A DNA stretch of 64,000 bases from Ectobius pallidus (Eukaryota; Arthropoda; Insecta; Blattodea; Ectobiidae): NCBI GenBank assembly GCA_964059195.1, contig CAXKWD010000003.1, positions 197,680,174-197,744,173 on the forward strand, given 5' to 3'. The notes below the pieces were generated by a model that did no database searches, was not told the DNA's origin, and was given only the letters and a program-made list of their open reading frames with translations. This document shows, piece after piece, positions 11,398 to 21,250 of the stretch (its first letter is position 1; each line of letters begins with the position of its first letter). The position numbers and the translations under genes are program-made.

Positions 11398-12730
11398 TGT
11401 AACCGATCAGTTCATATGGACTTATATAAAAAGAGGAATCAAATATAAGAAAATACATTTCACGGACAATATTTGAACTTCCCGCAACATTATCGACGAC
11501 TAAAAACTACCATTACGCCTAGACTATTACAATGACCATAAAACGAATTACATGACAAGACAGAGGACATTTACACGAACAATTTGATATACAACATGAC
11601 CATCTGAATCAAAAGACATTACCAGCAATTACAAATAATTAATCAAACGATTAATTATTAACACGACAACATAGAAAATTACATCATTCAACGCATAATC
11701 AAGAAAGCTATACAACTACACTTATTGCAGACAATAGTGACAATTACTTTATGAATTATTAACTAAATAAGGGAATACAATGAAGTGAAGGCGTGGCTTT
11801 TTGTCTGGAGAAGTCCACTGTCGCCAGCTATTAAAGTCAAGTTGATGGATACGTTTCTCCCCAAACCTCAACCCACTTTAACGACAAATATTTCAAACAC
11901 TAGCAGACGACTTAGCTAATTTCCAATCACAAGAGACAAAGCCTACTGACTGAACCAATGGAATGGCTAGAATATTTTAACACCGAAACATATTAACACG
12001 AACAGGAGCGACCAACAGAGACTTGAAGACATCTATTCAACAGCGACGGACGTAATTTTTATAGACTAAACCGGAGTTAGAAATATACAGTGAAACAGTA
12101 ACAAGTACTAATATTAATTTTATACCGACTTTTAATTAATACGGTCGAGGATAAAGATATATATATTGGAATAAGACAAGATTATAGATATTATTTTTCG
12201 TATTGAAAAGTTAAACGAATAAATACCGCCATAAGATATATAACCTAAAATTCCTGCAATAAAACGTGCAGATGTTATAAGTATAATAATATAACCTAAA
12301 GTGATTTTGGCGACGACGAAGCAAATAGATAAAGACATTACTGTATTCTTCCTCCAGACATTTTAAGAAATTAACAAATTAAGTGAAAGATTTTCGGACA
12401 AAATAAACTTACAAATACTATTCAAGTTCATTATCAATAGACTTCATTTTTTCGACCTATAATCCCTTCATCTTATATCCTATTTTAGTTTTCGTCGAGC
12501 ACGACCCTGAAAGAGATCTCGCTCTACCAACTGAGTTAGAAATAGCCGGACATAATATATTCAACGACCCCTACTGACAATTATACATTGGCACCCAACA
12601 GTCATAAATTAGCACCCAACATTACGAACAGTTATAAATTGGCACCCATTTTGACGTTAATCATTTCATCACCCAACGAACAGTTATAAATTAGCTGCCC
12701 AACTTGTGGCCTAACTAACCAACGGTTATA
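11398..12730 (+). repeat. 5' LTR of element 1
   Basis: Begins TGTAACC and ends GGTTATA, so the termini are imperfect inverses rather than the usual TG...CA. TATATAAA at 11423-11430 is a possible TATA box. The 68-codon minus-strand frame near 12132 occurs identically in the other LTR and is chance. Confidence 0.93.
12495..12549 (-). other. tRNA-Lys-like sequence in antisense within the LTR
   Basis: The complement reads CCGGCTA, then CTAACTCAGTTGGTAGAGCG, then TCAGGGTCGTG and CTCGA. This matches in order the D arm, variable region and T arm of eukaryotic tRNA-Lys. It is a degenerate fossil, not a gene: the acceptor stem is gone and the anticodon arm is shortened. It is repeated in the right LTR at about 22348-22402. 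Confidence 0.6.
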
Positions 12731-12793
12731 AATTGGTCGCCCAACTCTAGGCCAATATATCCAAACCTACAAACGGTTATAAATTGGCTCCCA
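12577..12793 (+). repeat. Six primer-binding-site-like units across the LTR end
   Basis: About six degenerate copies of a unit of the form ACRGTTATAAATTGGCACCC follow each other with variable spacing. The fifth copy straddles the LTR boundary at 12730/12731. Each holds a TGG or TAG followed by a CCCAAC-like word, similar to the complement of the tRNA-Lys 3' end. Confidence 0.65.
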
Positions 12794-13300
12794 TCTCAGG
12801 GCAGAATTTTCGAAACGAAATAGGATATAGGAATTAGGCCAACAAAAGTCGAAAATTTTTTTGAAACGACACGGGGATAGACGAAATTTATTAACAAATT
12901 AATTCTTCGAAATAAACAGCAATAGTGTATAGACTCCATGTGGATTACCAACAACATCAACATTCACCATCAACATTCACCATAAACCCTCCACTCAACT
13001 GAAAATCTACACCCCCGCCCCCCCAATTCTACAAGAGATCGACACCCCTCTTCAGCTTGTGACCTCCAGTCAGCTGATGGCCATTCCTAGGCTATTGACC
13101 GACAGACAGCTGCAACAACAGAAGGACTAGGGTATCGTTAAAATTTTTTGCTTATACTTACAGAGTTCACAGAACAATAATATTTTTTTCTTCAATTTTT
13201 TTTGTAAAAGCTTAAAATAACTTTAAATTATATCCTTTCAAGAAGGAATGACTTTTTAGATTTATATTTCAGTAATTATTTTTCAATTTCACATTTTTCT
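12731..13300 (+). other. Primer binding site and gag leader of element 1
   Basis: A primer binding site beginning TGGTCGCCCAAC lies at 12734, three bases inside the LTR end. It resembles, with a one-base insertion, the complement of a tRNA-Lys 3' end. The remaining leader is non-coding up to the gag ATG. AAATAGGATATA near 12821 is the inverse of TATATCCTATTT in the LTR near 12475, a possible leader hairpin. Confidence 0.55.
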
Positions 13301-15766
13301 ATGCGTTTACGCAATAACAAAATTAAGATGTCTGTGAAAACTGTACCAGTAGTAACATGTTCAAGTGACCCAGAACCACAGCATGAACCCCTACACCCAG
13401 TGTCAAATGATGAATCTAGTTTGCAAAGCAGTGAATTAGACAATAGAAATGTCAATGTAAGTGAGAATTTAACAGCAGGTGTAACATCCCAGTCAGCTGT
13501 TCCAACAGATACTATGTCTTCTAACCCTGAAATAGCCACTGAAAATGTCAATGCATTACAACAGATTATGAATGCTATAACTTCTCTGGCCAGTCAAAAC
13601 ACTACTCTAAATACTACAATTAATGCATTGCAGACTGAATTTAAAACTGAACTTAATAGTCAAATGAATTCATTGCAGACTGAATTTAACAGTCAAAACA
13701 CTACGCTAACTGAAACCATTAATTCAATGCAAACTGAATTAAACAGTCAAAACACTACTCTAAATACTACAATTAATGCATTGCAGACTGAATTTAAAAC
13801 TGAACTTAATAGTCAAATGAATTCATTGCAGACTGAATTTAACAGTCAAAACACTACGCTAACTGAAACCATTAATGCTATGCAGACTGAATTTAACAAT
13901 CAAAACACTAATCTAAACACAACAATTAACTCATTGCAGACGGAATTTAATAGTAAAATGAATTCAATGCAGACCGAATGTAATAATCAAAATACAACCT
14001 TAACAACAACAATAAATTCAATGCAAACAGTACTTAATACTCAATTAACTTCACTACAGACAGAAGTTAATGAAAACTTGAATTCAGAGCTAACAGCTCA
14101 AACTAGTAATCTTACTCAATTAATGCAAAACCATAGACAACAGGTTGCTGAGGAATTAATGCAAATCGATTCCCGAGTAACACAACAGATAGCATCTTCA
14201 GAAAATATCTTAACTGGACAAATAGAAACTGTACAGACAGAGGTTCGTACCCAGGTAGATGGAATTCGAAATCATGTAAGTGCAGTAGAAAGAGAAGTTA
14301 GGAGTAACAACACTAGATTGGTATCCCTTAATTCGGAGTTGGACAGATTGCGTCATAGGTTACGGGATCAGGAAGATCGTACAGAGAGTACAGTCTTGGT
14401 CTCTGACCGGGGCGAAATTGCGTCAACTTCATCTGCTCTCCTAGACACGCCTACTGATACACCTATCATTCCCCCTCTACCCGCAAGCTTACCAAGATCC
14501 AATAACGGATTGAACCATCACACTGCAGGTAATTCAAATCCAAATAATAATAATAATCATCAAAATTTCAACCCCAGTAATCAGATTGGATTTACCCTTA
14601 GTCAAAGCGACTTGCCTCTTCCCACGTTTGAGGACAAACAGAAGACTAACCCCGTAAGATATTTGCGCGAATTAAAGACTTTTTTCAATTTAAGAAATGT
14701 ACCTGAACAGTTAAAAATGATCATGGTATCCAGGTCATTAAAAGGTAGCGCAGCTCGATGGTTCAATGTTGTTAATGATACGCTGGAATTGAATATGCAG
14801 ACATTCGAAGAGTCCTTTCTTCGAGAATTCTGGTCAATATCAGATCAAGAGAGATTAAAAGGTCAGATTTTTCATGGAAGTTTTGATCGTAATAGCGGCC
14901 AAACCTATATGGAACATTTTATTTCTTTATGTGATTCAAAACAGCTGTTAACCCCTAGTATCGAAGATGAAGTCTTCATCAAAGCCCTCTGCTTACACTA
15001 TCCGTTTTCAATAAAGAACAGTTTAATTGTTGCAAGCCCCAAGACAATCCCTGACATGATAGCATTGTTGAAATCACTACAGGAATCCCCATTTCCACCA
15101 CAAAAGATAAATAAATCCCAAGTTACCAACACTAATCAAGGCCTAAAAAGAAACATTAATTATGTCCAAACCAAACCCAACCAAAACGCTTTTGGATGCG
15201 AGACGCGGACAGGATCTGCCCAGTTGTGTGAGGAACACCAACAAGTAAATGAAAACGAGACTAATGTAACCCAAGAAAATAGCTCAAATAGCCCAGGACA
15301 GTTCTGGAGAAATACGCCATATCAGAGAGGAAATAGGACTTCTTATTGGAGGAGTAGAAATTTTAGATATCGCCCTTATCATTTCAACAATGGCAGAAAC
15401 TACTCAAACTACAACAATGGTTTCAGAAACAACAATTTTAGATACCAAAACTACAACAATAATTATAACAATAATCATAATGACTACACACATGATAACT
15501 CCTCAGGCTCGAATCAGAACAACAGAAATAACTATGGCAGACGACCATACAATGGAACACCCCGCTGGTTCAATAGGACTCAATACAATCAAGGATTTTT
15601 CCGACCAAGTTTTCGAGGTAGAAATAACTCACGCCGGGGACTAAACCAATATGCTAATAACAATGGACAGAATAATGAAAACCAACATGACACAACTGAT
15701 AACAATCATGAAAATGGCAACAATGGCCACCAGTCACCACCACCGACGGTTGTTTTAAACGACTAA
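13301..15766 (+). CDS. gag: Gag polyprotein of element 1
   Basis: 821 residues forming the retrotransposon particle. Residues 1-80 are low complexity. About residues 85-360 are heptad-like, Gln/Asn-rich coiled-coil repeats (QTEFNSQN units), including a near-perfect 153 bp (51-codon) tandem duplication at 13598-13750 and 13751-13903. A retrotransposon capsid domain follows at about residues 435-600 (LPLPTFEDKQ, RYLRELKTFF, GSAARWF). The C-terminus is Asn/Arg/Gly-rich (RGNR, RSRNFRYRPY) and has no CCHC zinc knuckle, so RNA binding is probably by the basic tail. It ends LND-stop, with the frameshift heptamer six bases before the stop codon. It is homologous to the gag at 40122-42068. The ATG at 13301 is first in frame; a second in-frame ATG follows at 13328. 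Confidence 0.92.
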   Translation: MRLRNNKIKMSVKTVPVVTCSSDPEPQHEPLHPVSNDESSLQSSELDNRNVNVSENLTAGVTSQSAVPTDTMSSNPEIATENVNALQQIMNAITSLASQNTTLNTTINALQTEFKTELNSQMNSLQTEFNSQNTTLTETINSMQTELNSQNTTLNTTINALQTEFKTELNSQMNSLQTEFNSQNTTLTETINAMQTEFNNQNTNLNTTINSLQTEFNSKMNSMQTECNNQNTTLTTTINSMQTVLNTQLTSLQTEVNENLNSELTAQTSNLTQLMQNHRQQVAEELMQIDSRVTQQIASSENILTGQIETVQTEVRTQVDGIRNHVSAVEREVRSNNTRLVSLNSELDRLRHRLRDQEDRTESTVLVSDRGEIASTSSALLDTPTDTPIIPPLPASLPRSNNGLNHHTAGNSNPNNNNNHQNFNPSNQIGFTLSQSDLPLPTFEDKQKTNPVRYLRELKTFFNLRNVPEQLKMIMVSRSLKGSAARWFNVVNDTLELNMQTFEESFLREFWSISDQERLKGQIFHGSFDRNSGQTYMEHFISLCDSKQLLTPSIEDEVFIKALCLHYPFSIKNSLIVASPKTIPDMIALLKSLQESPFPPQKINKSQVTNTNQGLKRNINYVQTKPNQNAFGCETRTGSAQLCEEHQQVNENETNVTQENSSNSPGQFWRNTPYQRGNRTSYWRSRNFRYRPYHFNNGRNYSNYNNGFRNNNFRYQNYNNNYNNNHNDYTHDNSSGSNQNNRNNYGRRPYNGTPRWFNRTQYNQGFFRPSFRGRNNSRRGLNQYANNNGQNNENQHDTTDNNHENGNNGHQSPPPTVVLND
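15754..15760 (+). promoter_or_regulatory. Programmed -1 ribosomal frameshift site (T TTA AAC)
   Basis: In the gag frame the bases read T TTA AAC, a canonical X XXY YYZ heptamer, followed by GAC TAA. The pol frame is -1 relative to gag and is open from 15712, so slippage here fuses Gag to Pol. A short possible stem AGGGC/GCCCT (15766-15770 with 15794-15798) lies downstream. Confidence 0.85.
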
Positions 15767-15774
15767 GGGCACCA

Positions 15775-18700
15775 TTGGAACCTCGCAAAAGGGGCCCTGC
15801 AGTTCTAAGGAACAATAATGGAGGTACAGCTAATAAAGTCATGAAACTATCAGATAAAGCACTCAGGTCAGCACCACACTCAGTACAAGACTCTAAAGCC
15901 TACAAACCAGCTTTGTCAACAACTGTTACACAACACAAACCCACTACACTTAGTAGAAAAGGATTTTCGAATGCCGCCGTGCATGCTGTAAGTAGCATGG
16001 TGTGCCCGAACAATTCAGGATTTACTGGTGCAAAACATAATAAAATTTCAGTAAATAACCTGAATGACACTAATATTGATTCTGTTAACAATAAAAAGGA
16101 AAACCACAAAACAGGACATCACAACAATGCAATGATTCACAACAAAGAAATAGTTCGTGATAAAATTGCAACTATACATGACACTGCTATAACAGACACA
16201 CTTTCTAAAACTAGCAACACAACACCCCACATTCTTACAGACAACAATGCAGTGGACAACAATACTGTCATTAACAATGACTATACAACAACTGATTTTC
16301 ACAACAATACAGACATGATCACGCCCACAGATATTACTGTAGGCATCTTACAACGTAGTGAATTGTCTCAAGACCCAAATAAACCCCCTACTATTGAGGT
16401 ATTGATAGGTGAAAATCCCTATCAAATTACCCTTGATACTGGCTCGGATGCCCAAGTAATGTCGCAAAACACATTCTTGGAGTTGCAACGAACTAGAGCA
16501 ATCACACAGATTTTACCTGTATACAATATGTCTGCACTTCTAGCGGCAGGCCGAACAAGATTTAGAATACGACACCAATGTTTCGTACCTTTAAACATAG
16601 CCGGTCATACGGTGGAAGTTCTATTCCTTGTGATAACAGGATTGAATTTACCATTAATTGTAGGCAGTGAAGTTTTTAGACAGCTAGAAGCTATCATTGA
16701 CTTTAGAAACGAAAATTTCAATTTTATTGGAAATGACAGGCAGGAGCTTACTGTACCGTTCAGGAGGCCAGCCCCCCTTCCATTCACAGCAGGCGACTAT
16801 AACCCAGACCTGCAGGAAGAGACGTTCTTTGTTGAGGCTGTAAATACCTACCCCCAACCCCTCATACAGCTTACACAAGACGACCATTCACAACAACCAC
16901 TCACTCCACTTCTGTCTTCTCACACAGAACATAATATACAACACTTAACTTCAGAAGTGGATGTAAATATTCAACACATTATGACGAGTTCTGAGATAGA
17001 TTCGCTTATATTGGCCAAGGTAAGCGAAACTCAGGGCTTAGATACACACGCTCAGCAAACTTTATTAGGTATACTGAGAAAACATAGAGATTTGTTTACC
17101 AATAAGATTGGAAAATGTAATCTCTATACACACCAAATAAACCGACGCTCTACCACTGTAATACGACATAAACCGAGACCCATCCCATTGAGTTTAAGAG
17201 CCAAAGTAACTGCTGTGATACAAAACATGTTGGATCAGGGAATCATCGAGGACTCAATGAGCAATCATAGTAATCCCCTCTGTATAGTAATAAAGCCCTC
17301 AGGAGATATTCGCTTAACGATTGATGCTCGGACCCTCAACAATGACTGCCAGGAGGACAACTATAAGCCGTTGACTTCTGATGAGTTATTATCTAGAGCA
17401 AAAGAAGGAGATTATTTCTCTTCAACCGACCTAAACTCAGCTTTTTGGCAAATCCCTTTAGACTCAGAATCACGCGATATGACCAGTTTTAATTATCAAG
17501 GACGGCATTTCAGATTTTGTCGCGTCCCGTTTGGCTGTCGCACGTCTTCAGCCGCACTGCTACGTGCGCTAGCACTAACTTTCAATTGGAGCAGCAACCC
17601 TTTCATAATCCCCTACCTCGACGACATTTTGATTGCGTCATATTCAATAGCAGATCACATGGATCACATAGACCAAACCTTAGACAAGCTAAGAACAGCA
17701 GGATTCACCCTTAATATCTCCAAGTGCCATTTCTTTCAGCGAGAGGTAAAATTTCTCGGATATATTATATCCGGGAAAGATTTCCGTATCGACGACGAAA
17801 AGGTGGCAGCCATCTTGCAAATCCCAGCCCCTAAGAATCAGAAACAATTACGATCTTTCCTTGGTGTATGCCAATATCAGGCCAGATTTGTACAAAATTA
17901 TGCCCAAGAAATTTTTCCCCTAAAGCCTCTTTTGCGGAAGGCCCAGAAATGGGAATGGACAACGGAACATGATGCGGCCTTCAATAAGGTTAAGCAGCTG
18001 TTCGCGGAGTCCATCCGACTGCAAAAGCCAGACGATTCGATTCCATATTTTATAGCCACAGATGCCAGTGCCCGTGGGATCGGAAGCATTTTATTCCAGG
18101 TTAAAGACGGCGAAAAACGCCTAATAGCCACCGCAAGCAAAGGCTTGAACACCACACAGTCCAGGATGTACCCTACCGAATTGGAAGTATACGCAGTTCA
18201 TGAAGCCTTAAATAAATACAAACATTACATTTATAATCGCAAAGTAACAGTATTGTGCGACCACATGAGTCTGAGTTTTATCAATCAGTGCAAACTGAGC
18301 AACTCCAGAGTATCCAGGTTTATCAGCGCCATATCCCGATATAACATAGAAATACAGCACATAAAAGGATCTGATAACAAACTTCCCGATATTCTTTCTC
18401 GTTTGCCTAGCCATCCAGGCATAGCCAGTATGGAAGGACAGGTTGAGAAAGAAGTCAAGATCATGAGAATCACTGTCAATGACAAATATAAGCTCAACAA
18501 TAAATTAGCAAATTTAGTGACACTTCAGAACGACGATGAATACCTTTCATCTATTCGGCCTAAGCTGCAGGGCATCCCCGATTCAAATTCCAATCCGGCA
18601 TGCGGCCATGATAACCAGAAAACCATTGCATTACACAATAATGTGATATACAAACTATGCGGACTGGAAACCCCTACTTGGAAACCATACGTACCGAAAG

Positions 18701-19743
18701 CGTTGGAACATGACATAATTGCAAGCTACCACGAGAACTTAGCTCACAGCGGTACTGATCGAATGATAAATGCAATCAGTGACCATTTTTTCATTAAACA
18801 GTTAGGACGAAAAGTGAGACTGTATGTCAGTACCTGTCACTTATGTCAGACTGGAAAGAATAAAAACACCGCCTACGCCACTGAGATACATTCTGTAGAA
18901 TCAACAGCACCAAATCAATTAATATGCGGAGATATATTGGGACCCCTCATACGCACTAACTTCGGTAATCAATATGTTTTTGTTTTGGTTGATGTATTCA
19001 GCAAATTAGTAGCCTTGTATCCCATAAGAGATTTATCAACAAAGATTTGCTTAATGAAGATGCAAGAATATGTCAATACGTTCGGACAGGTATCCAGTTG
19101 TCTGACAGATAACGCCTCAATTTTCGCAAGCCGGAAATGGACAGATGGCTTAAGTAGGATAGGAATCAAGACATTACATTCATCTAATTATAACCCACAA
19201 AGCAACATTTCCGAACGATATATCAAACAGGTTATATCTTATCTACGCTTACTCACACACAGACAACACAAAAATTGGTTTCGTTACTTAAAACCTATAC
19301 AGGCCATATTGAATGAAACGAGACACCAGGTCACAAAAGAAATTCCTTTGGAAGTAGTAAAGCAATGTAAAGTTGGACCCCTCTTTTCAAACACCCCACC
19401 TGTTTTGAACACTTGTGAGAAATCTGACATTGAAGTGTGTCAAGCCATTCTTCAAAGGTTACAAAAGCGATGGTTGAAAAGAAAAGAAAAGCCACGCAAG
19501 AAAAGAAAGAAATGGGAACCCAAATTAGGAGACTATGTACTACTAAGACAACATGTGTTATCCAACAGACTTCAAAACAAACAACGTAAGTTTTCTTTAA
19601 TCTTTAGAGGACCATTAGTAATAAATGCAAAATTTAGTACCGATACCTTTGAGTTAAAAGAAGCCAAGAAACCCCATAAAATTGTTGGCAGATATCGTAA
19701 ACAATTATTGAGACCATATCATGTGATGTCACGGATTGTATGA
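15775..19743 (+). CDS. pol: Pol polyprotein of element 1 (PR-RT-RH-IN)
   Basis: About 1320 residues, without stops. No ATG starts the frame (15775 is TTG), and expression is expected by -1 frameshift from gag. Numbering from 15775: a variable N-terminal 190 residues; aspartic protease LDTGSDAQ (Asp221); reverse transcriptase with IRLTIDART and YLDD at 614-617; RNase H starting ATDASARG (Asp763); an integrase zinc region with HENLAH and CHLC; an integrase core with Asp1053 (GDILGP), Asp1112 (LTDNAS) and Glu1147 (SERYIK), close to D-D-35-E; and a basic C-terminus (KRKEKPRKKRKKWEP). The order reverse transcriptase, RNase H, integrase and the LGYIISG and FLGVCQYQ motifs are Ty3/gypsy-type. There is no chromodomain. 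It copies RNA to DNA and inserts it into the genome. Confidence 0.93.
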   Translation: MEPRKRGPAVLRNNNGGTANKVMKLSDKALRSAPHSVQDSKAYKPALSTTVTQHKPTTLSRKGFSNAAVHAVSSMVCPNNSGFTGAKHNKISVNNLNDTNIDSVNNKKENHKTGHHNNAMIHNKEIVRDKIATIHDTAITDTLSKTSNTTPHILTDNNAVDNNTVINNDYTTTDFHNNTDMITPTDITVGILQRSELSQDPNKPPTIEVLIGENPYQITLDTGSDAQVMSQNTFLELQRTRAITQILPVYNMSALLAAGRTRFRIRHQCFVPLNIAGHTVEVLFLVITGLNLPLIVGSEVFRQLEAIIDFRNENFNFIGNDRQELTVPFRRPAPLPFTAGDYNPDLQEETFFVEAVNTYPQPLIQLTQDDHSQQPLTPLLSSHTEHNIQHLTSEVDVNIQHIMTSSEIDSLILAKVSETQGLDTHAQQTLLGILRKHRDLFTNKIGKCNLYTHQINRRSTTVIRHKPRPIPLSLRAKVTAVIQNMLDQGIIEDSMSNHSNPLCIVIKPSGDIRLTIDARTLNNDCQEDNYKPLTSDELLSRAKEGDYFSSTDLNSAFWQIPLDSESRDMTSFNYQGRHFRFCRVPFGCRTSSAALLRALALTFNWSSNPFIIPYLDDILIASYSIADHMDHIDQTLDKLRTAGFTLNISKCHFFQREVKFLGYIISGKDFRIDDEKVAAILQIPAPKNQKQLRSFLGVCQYQARFVQNYAQEIFPLKPLLRKAQKWEWTTEHDAAFNKVKQLFAESIRLQKPDDSIPYFIATDASARGIGSILFQVKDGEKRLIATASKGLNTTQSRMYPTELEVYAVHEALNKYKHYIYNRKVTVLCDHMSLSFINQCKLSNSRVSRFISAISRYNIEIQHIKGSDNKLPDILSRLPSHPGIASMEGQVEKEVKIMRITVNDKYKLNNKLANLVTLQNDDEYLSSIRPKLQGIPDSNSNPACGHDNQKTIALHNNVIYKLCGLETPTWKPYVPKALEHDIIASYHENLAHSGTDRMINAISDHFFIKQLGRKVRLYVSTCHLCQTGKNKNTAYATEIHSVESTAPNQLICGDILGPLIRTNFGNQYVFVLVDVFSKLVALYPIRDLSTKICLMKMQEYVNTFGQVSSCLTDNASIFASRKWTDGLSRIGIKTLHSSNYNPQSNISERYIKQVISYLRLLTHRQHKNWFRYLKPIQAILNETRHQVTKEIPLEVVKQCKVGPLFSNTPPVLNTCEKSDIEVCQAILQRLQKRWLKRKEKPRKKRKKWEPKLGDYVLLRQHVLSNRLQNKQRKFSLIFRGPLVINAKFSTDTFELKEAKKPHKIVGRYRKQLLRPYHVMSRIV

Positions 19744-21250
19744 GAATCAAAGCATACGAGGTAAATTTTGCTCTTAATCAATGAACTGGAAACGAAAAAG
19801 GACTACGAGAATGGAATGTAAAATATTTTTGCGTGAACCCTCTCAGATCTATGTTTCATTTTTACGTTAACACAACGAATGTATTAATTTAAGGTAAAAT
19901 GATGAAGCCCTCATTTTATAAGTAAACACTGAAAGACAATAACGATACAAGAATTACCTCATATAATGAAGTGATTGTTGCAGTGTTTCCTTGGAGACGA
20001 AGAAGTGTTTAGCTAGCCTTTTTCCGACTAAAATTGTATATATTAAGAAGTGAAGTGCAGATTCCCCTCTGAATTATACTGAAGGAAATGAAACATCGAT
20101 TTGACTTAGGATAATCATACTAGTATTTGATTTAAATATATAAGAAAATTTTAGTTACACTTATTGAAAATATTGAATTAAGTTTTATAATTACACATTA
20201 CACTTTGGTTAAAGAATTAAGATTTATAAATGAATAAGTATTTCACTATCATGCATATTCAATTTAGTATCCTCCCTACAACCTCACACCAATCAAATAT
20301 AAGGTATAAAATGAAAATCAAAGAGATAAATAATGAGTTATGAAAAGTGAATTTATGAGTGTGCAAAGATTATGAATAATTAAAGGTAAGAAATGAGTCG
20401 ACGATGAAAAATGAGAAAAGTATGACAAGGAAGGAATCCACTGTCAAAAGAGTGAAAAAGATCACTAATGAGAAAGAAAATAATAAAATGAAGGTAAGGC
20501 ATGCACTTATAATAATCATGCTAGAAAAAGCAGATAGACATTTAAGAATGATATTATTGATTGTGTAGGAGTAAGAATGCATAAATTTGTAGTAAACTTG
20601 AACATGATATTACGAAATAAGCAAAATAAATTTATTTGAATAAAAAGGATACCTGAAGAACAGAAGAAAGAAAATAATACGTTTTTAGATTGTGTAATTA
20701 AACATAAAGTGTGAAGTGTATAAGTAATCAAATCCCATTGTGTGTTAAATAAAATTTTATGTATTTAACGGTAAGTAATTAAGTGTAATTAGTAAAATTG
20801 TTTCATTAGGTGAAGAACAGTGATGTACCAGAAATGAGTTACAACCAGTCAAGATGACTATTATCAAGTAATTCAATGTAACAAAGATTTCATTTTATTA
20901 GGTGAAAAGGAAAGAGAAGCGTACTACAAGTGAGTACAATGAAGTAAAGAAAGGAAGATTATCAGCTGATTCAATGTAACAAGTGTATGATTTAACAATG
21001 TTTATATTTTAAGAATTTTAATGTGAAAACTATATTTTTATTCAGTCGACGAGGAAGAACACAGATAAAAGATAACAGATAATAAATTATAAAATATTCA
21101 TCATTACAAAATCAAAATAACTAATTGATATACGAACTGACCGAGAAATTTTGGATGCGAGACTAACGAAAAATTTTTAAAATTATTTATAAAACTATTT
21201 TCCAAATACCAATTACTTCATAATTTTAATAATTATAGCGTTCGGACATT
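19744..21250 (+). other. Long 3' non-coding region of element 1
   Basis: About 1.5 kb, AT-rich, with no env-like frame. There is no purine tract directly before the 3' LTR: the last bases read TAATTATAGCGTTCGGACATT-like mixed sequence. The nearest purine-rich stretch is about 200 bp upstream, near 21049. Confidence 0.6.

Noticed and set aside
12132..12338. 68-codon frame, also at 21985-22191
   Set aside because: Identical only because both lie in the two LTRs. Antisense and without family resemblance.
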